From assembly GCA_033764265.1 (NCBI GenBank), contig JANRJB010000429.1, forward strand, positions 1 to 7,234: a stretch of DNA of 7,234 nucleotides, read 5' to 3'. A program made the position numbers and the translations under genes. How positions within the stretch are numbered: the first letter of the stretch is position 1; the number at the start of each line of letters is the position of its first letter. Source of the DNA: VGEM01 sp033764265 (lineage in GTDB: Bacteria > Pseudomonadota > Alphaproteobacteria > Rhodospirillales > Rhodospirillaceae). Positions 1-4,698 of this stretch are shown piece by piece. Under the pieces are notes generated by a model. The model ran no database searches. It had not been told where the DNA came from and saw only the letters and a program-made list of their open reading frames with translations.

Positions 1-317
1 GCCCGCTCGTCGACATAGAACGGAATGCCCTGGATGTAGGCGCGCTTGACCAGGTAGGGCGCGGGCTTGCGGGTGGCGATGCGGGCCGCGACAATGGCGT
101 CAACTTTCGCCGTTTCGTCGGCGGTGAGTGCGCGGCCCAGCTGCGCGCCGAGCGCGTCGAACGACAGGCCCAGCGTCTCGCCGATCAGGAATGCGGCCTC
201 ATCGTCGTAGCTGGCGGTACCGTGGCCGAGCGCGAGCCTGGCTTTGGCGAAGGCCCGCGCGGCGGCGCCAATCGCCGCGCCCAGTGTCGGGGATTTGCGG
301 CGGATTACGGATGCCAC
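1..317 (-). CDS. prmB: Ribosomal protein L3 N5-glutamine methyltransferase PrmB, N-terminal part (cut by left edge)
   Basis: PrmB methylates a glutamine of ribosomal protein L3 using S-adenosylmethionine, in the cytoplasm. Only about 105 N-terminal residues are visible, so the catalytic Rossmann domain with its NPPY motif lies outside the window. What can be seen is the helical substrate-recognition domain: GHGT near residue 31, RKPAPYLV near 83-90 and IPFYVDER at 98-105. These match by recall the E. coli PrmB segments YGHGT, RIPVAYL and EFYVDER. The order and spacing fit PrmB better than PrmC/HemK, but a related paralogue cannot be excluded. No ATG exists in frame near the start. The GTG at 317-315 is the only reasonable start and overlaps the end of pckG by 13 bases, which implies translation coupled to pckG. 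No clear Shine-Dalgarno is seen. Both genes are read leftward. Confidence 0.85.
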   Translation of the reverse strand, partial: MASVIRRKSPTLGAAIGAAARAFAKARLALGHGTASYDDEAAFLIGETLGLSFDALGAQLGRALTADETAKVDAIVAARIATRKPAPYLVKRAYIQGIPFYVDER

Positions 318-2125
318 ACCGCGTCGGCCCGTTCGACCCGGGTGCGGATGCTGTTGCGCTGATCGATCAGGTTCTTCGGCGTGCGCGCCCCGAACTGGTC
401 GAACAGGTTGTCCTGGTCGGCCAGCTCGCGCAACGCGTCGCCACGGTCGATTTCCATCAGCTTGGCGAAGGTGTCGGTGGCGTAAGGCAGGCCATCCCAC
501 TTCAGGTCGGCGAAGCGCGGCACGAAGCCGAACGGGCTTTCGGCGGCGCCGGCGCGGCCGCGTACGCGGTCGACGATCCACTTCAGCACGCGCATGTTCT
601 GGCCGTAGCCGGGCCACATGTACTTGCCCTTGTCGTCCTTGCGGAACCAGTTGACGCGGAAGATGGCGGGCAGGTGCTTGACCTTGGCTTTCAGCGACAG
701 CCAGTGCGCCCAGTAGTCGGCCATGTTGTAGCCGCAGAACGGCAGCATCGCCATCGGGTCGCGGCGGATGGCGGCCTGGTTGAAGGCCGCCGCGGTGGCT
801 TCGGAGCCCATGGTGGCGGCGAGATACACGCCGTGGTCCCAGTCGAACGCCTGGATGGCGAGCGGGAAGGTGCGGCTCAAGCGGCCGCCGAAGATGAACG
901 CGCTGATCGGCACGCCCTTGGGGTCGTCCCAGGCCGGATCCATGATCGGGTTCTGGGCGGCGGCGACAGTGAAGCGGGCGTTGGGGTGCGCGGCCGGCTT
1001 GCCGGCGGCCGGCGTCCAGTCCTTGCCGGTCCAGTCGATGGCATGGGCCGGCGGTTCGTCCGTCATGCCTTCCCACCACACGTCGCCGTCGTCGGTCAGC
1101 GCCACGTTGGTGAAGATGACGTCGCGGTCGAGCGTCCGCATGGCGTTGGGGTTGGTCTTCATCGAGGTGCCCGGCGCGACGCCGAAGAACCCGGCCTCGG
1201 GGTTGATCGCGTACATGCGCCCATCGGCGCCCGGCTTGATCCAGGCGATAGCGTCGCCGACGGTCCAGGCCTTCCAACCCTCGAAGCCGTCGGGCGGGAT
1301 GATCATGGCCAGATTGGTCTTGCCGCAGGCGCTGGGGAACGCGGCGGCGACATAGGTTTTCTCGCCCTGGGGCGATTCGATGCCGGCGATCAGCATGTGC
1401 TCGGCCAGCCAGCCTTCCTTGCGCGCCATCATCGAGGCGATGCGCAGGGCGAAGCACTTCTTGCCCAACAGCGCGTTGCCGCCGTAGCCCGAGCCGTAGG
1501 ACCAGATCGACAGGTCGTCGGGGAAGTGGACGATGTACTTGGTGGTGGCGTTGCACGGCCACGGTACGTCGGCCTCGCCCGGTTTCAGCGGCGCGCCGAT
1601 CGAGTGGATGCAGGGAATGAAGTCGCCGTCGCCCAGGATGTCGAGCACCTTCTTGCCCATGCGGGTCATGATCCGCATGTTGACCGCGACGTAGGGCGAA
1701 TCCGAAATCTCCACGCCGATCTGGGCGATGTCGGAGCCCAAGGGGCCCATGCTGAACGGCACGATGTACATGGTGCGCCCGCGCATGCAGCCGTCGAAAA
1801 GCCCGTTCAACGTCTTTCGCATCTCCTCCGGCGGCATCCAGTTGTTGGTCGGGCCGGCCTCTTCGCGCGTGGCGCTGCAGATGTAAGTGCGGTCCTCGAC
1901 GCGGGCGACGTCGGAGGGGTGCGAACGCGCCAGGTACGAGCCGGGGCGCTTGGCCGGGTTCAGCCGGATCAGCGTGCCGGCCTTGACCATCTGTTCGCAC
2001 AGCGCGTCGTATTCCGCCTGTGAACCGTCGCACCAATGAACCCGGTCGGGTTTGCACAACGCCGTCATCTGTTCGACCAGCGCAAGCAGCTTGGCGTTGC
2101 GCGTCATCCCGGCCGACATGTTCAT
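305..2125 (-). CDS. pckG: Phosphoenolpyruvate carboxykinase (GTP)
   Basis: Cytoplasmic enzyme converting oxaloacetate and GTP to PEP, CO2 and GDP, the entry step of gluconeogenesis. The 606 residues fit the GTP-type family (about 600-620). Visible motifs are DVARVE with substrate-binding Arg75, YGSGYGGNALLGKKC (210-224; Tyr214 and metal ligand Lys223), AEHM (metal ligand His243), the kinase-1a P-loop PSACGKTN (264-271, reactive Cys267), VAPGTS (316-321), FGGR (412-415) and VNWFRK...WPGYG (491-508). The kinase-2 motif reads VGDAIAW (289-295) where the family has VGDDIAW; Ala292 takes the place of the third Mn2+ ligand (Asp311 in rat numbering). The ATG at 2125 is chosen because GGA lies 6 bases upstream; ATGs at 2119 and 2107 are alternatives. 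The reading frame stays open far upstream, but that part has no PEPCK similarity and overlaps the divergent gene. prmB follows with overlap. Confidence 0.97.
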   Translation of the reverse strand: MNMSAGMTRNAKLLALVEQMTALCKPDRVHWCDGSQAEYDALCEQMVKAGTLIRLNPAKRPGSYLARSHPSDVARVEDRTYICSATREEAGPTNNWMPPEEMRKTLNGLFDGCMRGRTMYIVPFSMGPLGSDIAQIGVEISDSPYVAVNMRIMTRMGKKVLDILGDGDFIPCIHSIGAPLKPGEADVPWPCNATTKYIVHFPDDLSIWSYGSGYGGNALLGKKCFALRIASMMARKEGWLAEHMLIAGIESPQGEKTYVAAAFPSACGKTNLAMIIPPDGFEGWKAWTVGDAIAWIKPGADGRMYAINPEAGFFGVAPGTSMKTNPNAMRTLDRDVIFTNVALTDDGDVWWEGMTDEPPAHAIDWTGKDWTPAAGKPAAHPNARFTVAAAQNPIMDPAWDDPKGVPISAFIFGGRLSRTFPLAIQAFDWDHGVYLAATMGSEATAAAFNQAAIRRDPMAMLPFCGYNMADYWAHWLSLKAKVKHLPAIFRVNWFRKDDKGKYMWPGYGQNMRVLKWIVDRVRGRAGAAESPFGFVPRFADLKWDGLPYATDTFAKLMEIDRGDALRELADQDNLFDQFGARTPKNLIDQRNSIRTRVERADAVWHP

Positions 2126-2168
2126 CGCTGATCCGATCCCATCCGCATTGAAAATCGCCGCCGGCGCG

Positions 2169-2180
2169 GGGCCGCGGCCC
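2169..2180. repeat. 12-base perfect palindrome in the pckG leader
   Basis: GGGCCGCGGCCC is its own reverse complement and lies about 44 bases upstream of the pckG start codon. It could be a chance result of high G+C, a protein site, or a small leader structure. The perfect symmetry is directly visible; a function is speculative. Confidence 0.4.
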
Positions 2181-2264
2181 GACCTGTCCGTGCGCCGAAA
2201 ACACAAGGGCGCGCACCGCGTTTTTCGGGCGGTCGCGCCGGGCGCCGGTCGGTCGTCGGGCGTT

Positions 2265-2293
2265 TGACTACCCTGCCGCCGGGGCCTTGGCAA
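2265..2293 (-). promoter_or_regulatory. Candidate sigma70-type promoter for pckG
   Basis: On the minus strand TTGCCA (2293-2288, five of six matches to TTGACA) is separated by 17 bases from TAGTCA (2270-2265), a weak -10. Transcription would start near 2258, giving a leader of roughly 130 bases. The -35 overlaps the palindrome CCTTG-G-CAAGG at 2285-2295, a position where a bound protein could block RNA polymerase. The spacing and -35 are good and the -10 is poor, so this is tentative. Confidence 0.3.
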
Positions 2294-2295
2294 GG
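2285..2295. repeat. Palindrome CCTTG-G-CAAGG overlapping the candidate pckG -35
   Basis: A perfect 5-1-5 inverted repeat. Its overlap with the candidate -35 element makes it a possible operator, but its short length means chance is a real alternative. Confidence 0.35.
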
Positions 2296-2331
2296 TCGCG
2301 GCCCGAACGCGTGGCGAAAACCCGGACCTAA

Positions 2332-2364
2332 GCTGAAACCCTTGATTTAGAAGCGGAAACCTTG
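2332..2364. repeat. Imperfect direct repeat GCTGAAACCCTTG / GCGGAAACCTTG
   Basis: Two near-identical copies start at 2332 and 2353, 21 bases apart, which is two helical turns and would put both on the same DNA face. A weaker third copy, GCGAAAACCC, starts at 2314. They lie about 180 to 215 bases upstream of the flavoprotein gene start. Tandem in-phase copies resemble a binding array for a regulator, but no regulator can be named. Confidence 0.4.
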
Positions 2365-2446
2365 TGTGCGCTGCACCCAAAACGGCGCCGCCCGAACCGC
2401 CGGCCACGGTAGCGCTCAAGCCGAGAGCGCAGGCCGCAAATTCGGC

Positions 2447-2474
2447 TTTCGGCGGTGCGCTCGGTGTATAAGAT
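2447..2474 (+). promoter_or_regulatory. Candidate promoter for the flavoprotein operon
   Basis: TAAGAT at 2469-2474, inside the longer A/T-rich run TGTATAAGAT, is the best -10-like element in the region. TTTCGG at 2447-2452 is a weak -35 with a 16-base spacer; an overlapping -10 reading is TATAAG at 2467-2472. Initiation near 2480-2482 would leave a leader of about 65 bases. The -35 is poor, so activation by a regulator would fit. Tentative. Confidence 0.35.
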
Positions 2475-2487
2475 CGGCCCTTCGCGC

Positions 2488-2502
2488 CTGCACAGGGTGC
2501 AG
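2488..2502. promoter_or_regulatory. Candidate operator or leader hairpin CTGCAC-AGG-GTGCAG
   Basis: A perfect 6-3-6 inverted repeat lies just downstream of the candidate -10 (2469-2474) and 32 bases before the Shine-Dalgarno of the flavoprotein gene. As DNA it is placed like a repressor operator over the start of transcription. As RNA it would form a short stem with a three-base loop. A related but shorter element, GTGC-GCT-GCAC, sits at 2366-2376. The symmetry is seen directly; the role is inferred. Confidence 0.4.
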
Positions 2503-2546
2503 CCAAAAGGCGCAACAACGCACAGCCGCAAGCCGGGGAGAACGGG

Positions 2547-3977
2547 ATGAGCAAGGTGTGGGACGTGGTGATCGTGGGCGCGGGCACGGCGGGCATTCCC
2601 GCCGCCATCAAGGCCGCCCAGCGCGGCGCCAAGGTGGTGGTGATCGAGGCCGCGGACCGCATCGGCGGCACGCTGCACTTCTCGGCCGGCTCGATGAGCG
2701 CGGCGGGCACCTCGCTGCAGCGCAAGAAGGGCATCGACGACAGCCCCGACAAGCACTTCAAGAACGCGATCCACATCAACCACGGCACCGGCAATCACCC
2801 GATGATGCGGCTGTGGATGGACAATTCCGCCGACACCATGGAATGGCTGTTCAGCATCGGGATGAAGTACCCCGACAACCAGCCGACCGCGGTGGCCGGC
2901 CACGAGCCCTATGACGCCCCGCGCATCTGCACTCCGCCGAACGCCGGGCTCGGCTACCTCGACGTGCTGGTGCCGGCGTTCGAGGCCGAGGTGGCCAAGG
3001 GCGGCGTCACCCTGCGCCTGAAGACCGAGATGCTGGAGCTGGTCCACGACAAGGCCGCCGGCGTGCGCGGCGTGAAGGTGCGCAACCCCGACGGATCGGT
3101 CGAGGACGTGCTCGGCCGCAACACCGTGCTGGCCTCGGGCGGCTACGCCTACAACGAGGCGATGTGGCGGCAGTATCACGGCCGGCCGCGCCGGGTGTAC
3201 TGCAACCCGTACTCGATGGGCGCCGGCCTGACCGCCGCGCTCAAGCTGGGCGCCACGGTCGCGGGCGCCGAGGAACTGATCACCACCTTCGGCGGCACGG
3301 TCGACATCGACCAGCCCGACAAATATTGGATCCACACCAAGTCGATGCCGATCATGCGCCCGACCTGGGAGATCTGCGTCGACCTCAAGGGCCGGCGCTT
3401 CATGGCTGAGGACGAAACCAGCCCCGACTGGCGCGAGCGCATGATCATGGCCCAAGACGACTGGGCCTGCTGGTTCGTCTACGACCAGCACATCGCCGAC
3501 ACCTCGCCGTACTTCTTCCTGTGGCCGCGGGACAAGGTCGAGCGCGCGTTCCGCACCCACCCCGACTACCGCAAGGCCGACACCCTCGACGGCCTGGCCG
3601 CGGCCACGGGCATGGACGCCAAGGTTTTCAAGGCCGAAGTGGCGCGCTACAACGCCGGCCAGGCGGTGGGCTCGGACGCCTTCGGGCGCACGTTCATGCC
3701 TGCGCCGATCGCCAAGGGTCCGTTCTACGCGGTCAAGCACTACGGCCTGTCGGTGGTCAGCTTCGGCGGCATCGTCACCGACACCGGCCTGCGCGTGCTC
3801 GACGGCGCCGGCCGGCCGATCCCCAACCTCTATGCCGGCGGCGAGCTGCTCGGCATGGGCCTGTGGGGCAATGCCTACCTGGGCGGCTCGTCGGTCGGCG
3901 GTTGCCTGACCATGGGCCGCCTGCTGGGTGAGAAAATTCTCTCCTGGCAGGAGAAAGGCAGCCTGGCGGCGGAGTGA
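2547..3977 (+). CDS. FAD-dependent oxidoreductase, FAD_binding_2 family (fumarate reductase/ketosteroid dehydrogenase-like)
   Basis: A soluble flavoprotein of 476 residues that probably oxidises or reduces a C-C bond of a small organic or steroid-like substrate; the substrate is unknown. The N-terminus has the dinucleotide-binding motif GAGTAG (11-16), then VVIE (31-34) with the Glu expected to bind the FAD ribose, and GG at 40-41. Further family blocks are ASGGY (196-200), KGRRF (281-285), SFGGIVTDTGLRV (405-417) and NLYAGGELLG (427-436) followed by GNAYLGGSS. The fumarate-reductase signature HTMGG is replaced by VVSFGG, and the HGANRLGG-type Arg by Tyr444, as in ketosteroid 1-dehydrogenases (GNxYPG). 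A true fumarate reductase is therefore unlikely; tricarballylate- or ketosteroid-dehydrogenase-like enzymes are the nearest guesses. There is no signal peptide, CXXCH haem site or membrane segment. GGGGAG sits 6 bases before the ATG. The stop overlaps the next gene's start. Confidence 0.92.
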   Translation: MSKVWDVVIVGAGTAGIPAAIKAAQRGAKVVVIEAADRIGGTLHFSAGSMSAAGTSLQRKKGIDDSPDKHFKNAIHINHGTGNHPMMRLWMDNSADTMEWLFSIGMKYPDNQPTAVAGHEPYDAPRICTPPNAGLGYLDVLVPAFEAEVAKGGVTLRLKTEMLELVHDKAAGVRGVKVRNPDGSVEDVLGRNTVLASGGYAYNEAMWRQYHGRPRRVYCNPYSMGAGLTAALKLGATVAGAEELITTFGGTVDIDQPDKYWIHTKSMPIMRPTWEICVDLKGRRFMAEDETSPDWRERMIMAQDDWACWFVYDQHIADTSPYFFLWPRDKVERAFRTHPDYRKADTLDGLAAATGMDAKVFKAEVARYNAGQAVGSDAFGRTFMPAPIAKGPFYAVKHYGLSVVSFGGIVTDTGLRVLDGAGRPIPNLYAGGELLGMGLWGNAYLGGSSVGGCLTMGRLLGEKILSWQEKGSLAAE

Positions 3978-4399
3978 GCGGCGCGGTGGCCACGCTCTAC
4001 GTCGTCAAAAGCAAGGCCCTGCAGGAGTGGGGCGGCGATGTCGGCATCAGCAAGCACCTCTACGCCGTGGTGCTGAGCGAGGCCGCGCCGGCCGAGTTCA
4101 ACGCGCAGCTCAATGCGCAAGGCCTGGCCGGCCAGACCGACTGGCAGGTGATCGCCAAGCGCGAGACCGACGCCACCGACGCCGACGCGGTGATGGACAA
4201 AATCGCGGTTCGCGTCAACCGCGTCGATCCGGTCTACTATCCGCGCATCAAGGGCGCGCGCAACGTCTTCAAGATCAATCTGCGCAATATCGAGGCCAGC
4301 CTGGTGGTGAAGATGGCCCTTGAAACCGGCGACGCCAAGGTGCCGAAGGTCAAGCCCGCCGATATCGGCAATTACCTGCTCGACGCCGCGACGGCATGA
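3974..4399 (+). CDS. Hypothetical protein coupled to the flavoprotein gene
   Basis: I do not recognise a named family for this 141-residue protein. It is predicted soluble, with no signal peptide or membrane segment and no cysteine. Notable stretches are TLYVVKSKALQEWGGDVG (7-24), KHLYAVVL (27-34), VDPVYYPRIKGARNVFKINL (84-103) and KVKPADIGNYL (125-135). The pattern of alternating strands and helices with conserved-looking aromatics suggests a small folded domain rather than noise, and codon use matches its neighbours. The GTG at 3974 overlaps the flavoprotein stop (GTGA). A second GTG at 3986 is equally plausible because GGAG lies 11 bases before it and it would start the protein directly at VATLYVVKS. 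Tight coupling suggests a partner, chaperone or subunit of the flavoprotein. It ends 14 bases before the convergent gene. Confidence 0.8.
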   Translation: MSGAVATLYVVKSKALQEWGGDVGISKHLYAVVLSEAAPAEFNAQLNAQGLAGQTDWQVIAKRETDATDADAVMDKIAVRVNRVDPVYYPRIKGARNVFKINLRNIEASLVVKMALETGDAKVPKVKPADIGNYLLDAATA

Positions 4400-4413
4400 G
4401 CGATCGGGGCGTG

Positions 4414-4674
4414 TCAGCGATTCCGTGACCGGCGTTCGCGCCGCTCCTTAAACAGTCGGCCGAAGTACACAGTCAGCCGCCGGGCCAGCCGCCGCGCCGG
4501 CGGAAAGTCGATCGCCAGCACCGCCAGGCCGAGCGGAACCATCCAGAACCCCAGCACCGGCAGGAAGCCGAGGACTCCGCCCAGCACCAGGGCGATCCCG
4601 ATTGGGATGCGCAGCCAGCGCGAGCGCGGCAGGTTGTCGTGCAGCCACTGCCGGAAAGCGCGCGGGCCGGTCAC
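4414..4674 (-). CDS. Small two-helix inner membrane protein
   Basis: This 86-residue protein has a basic N-terminal region (PRSRWLR, 16-22), a hydrophobic hairpin made of two segments at about 23-39 and 41-56 joined at FLPVLGFW, and a very basic tail (RRLARR at 61-66, KERRERRSRNR at 76-86). Both charged ends should face the cytoplasm. By recall the core resembles a family of short alphaproteobacterial membrane proteins that are often misannotated as tryptophan synthase beta; it has no tryptophan synthase features. It is also loosely like PGPGW-type transmembrane proteins. Function is unknown. It begins with GTG at 4674, preceded by GGAG nine bases upstream, and lies 24 bases after the EF-G-like gene, so it is probably cotranscribed with it. 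Confidence 0.8.
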   Translation of the reverse strand: MTGPRAFRQWLHDNLPRSRWLRIPIGIALVLGGVLGFLPVLGFWMVPLGLAVLAIDFPPARRLARRLTVYFGRLFKERRERRSRNR

Positions 4675-4698
4675 GCGACGTCGCTCCGCGCTTCGGCT

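Larger units (their letters stand above)
2126..2546. other. Divergent intergenic region between pckG and the flavoprotein gene
   Basis: This 421-base stretch separates two outward-reading genes and must hold the promoters of both. I see no convincing coding sequence; open frames here are extensions of neighbouring frames without family resemblance. It is somewhat richer in A/T runs than the genes (for example around 2315-2365 and 2435-2475). It contains candidate promoters on each strand, palindromes at 2169-2180, 2285-2295, 2366-2376 and 2488-2502, and an imperfect direct repeat at 2332-2364. None can be tied to a named regulator from sequence alone. Confidence 0.8.

Noticed and set aside
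128..2023. Long plus-strand open frame opposite pckG
   Set aside because: Its translation is rich in R, A, G, H and V with no family motifs. It is an antisense shadow created by GC-biased third positions of pckG.
2190..2226. Terminator-like GTGCGC...GCGCAC stem followed by TTTTT on the plus strand
   Set aside because: The loop is 15 bases, the T run is separated from the stem by CGCG, and no plus-strand gene lies upstream that would need termination.
2126..2794. Extension of the pckG reading frame upstream of 2125
   Set aside because: The extra residues show no PEPCK similarity, cross the promoter region and run opposite to the flavoprotein gene. The family length fits a start at 2125.
2328..3740. 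Minus-strand open frame of 470 codons opposite the flavoprotein gene
   Set aside because: Low-complexity H/G/R/V-rich translation without motifs, whereas the plus strand encodes a clear FAD enzyme.
4399..4421. AGCGAT repeated on either side of the convergent junction (4399-4404 and 4416-4421), considered as a bidirectional terminator
   Set aside because: The copies are direct, not inverted, so no hairpin forms, and there is no T run. The 14-base gap holds no visible terminator.
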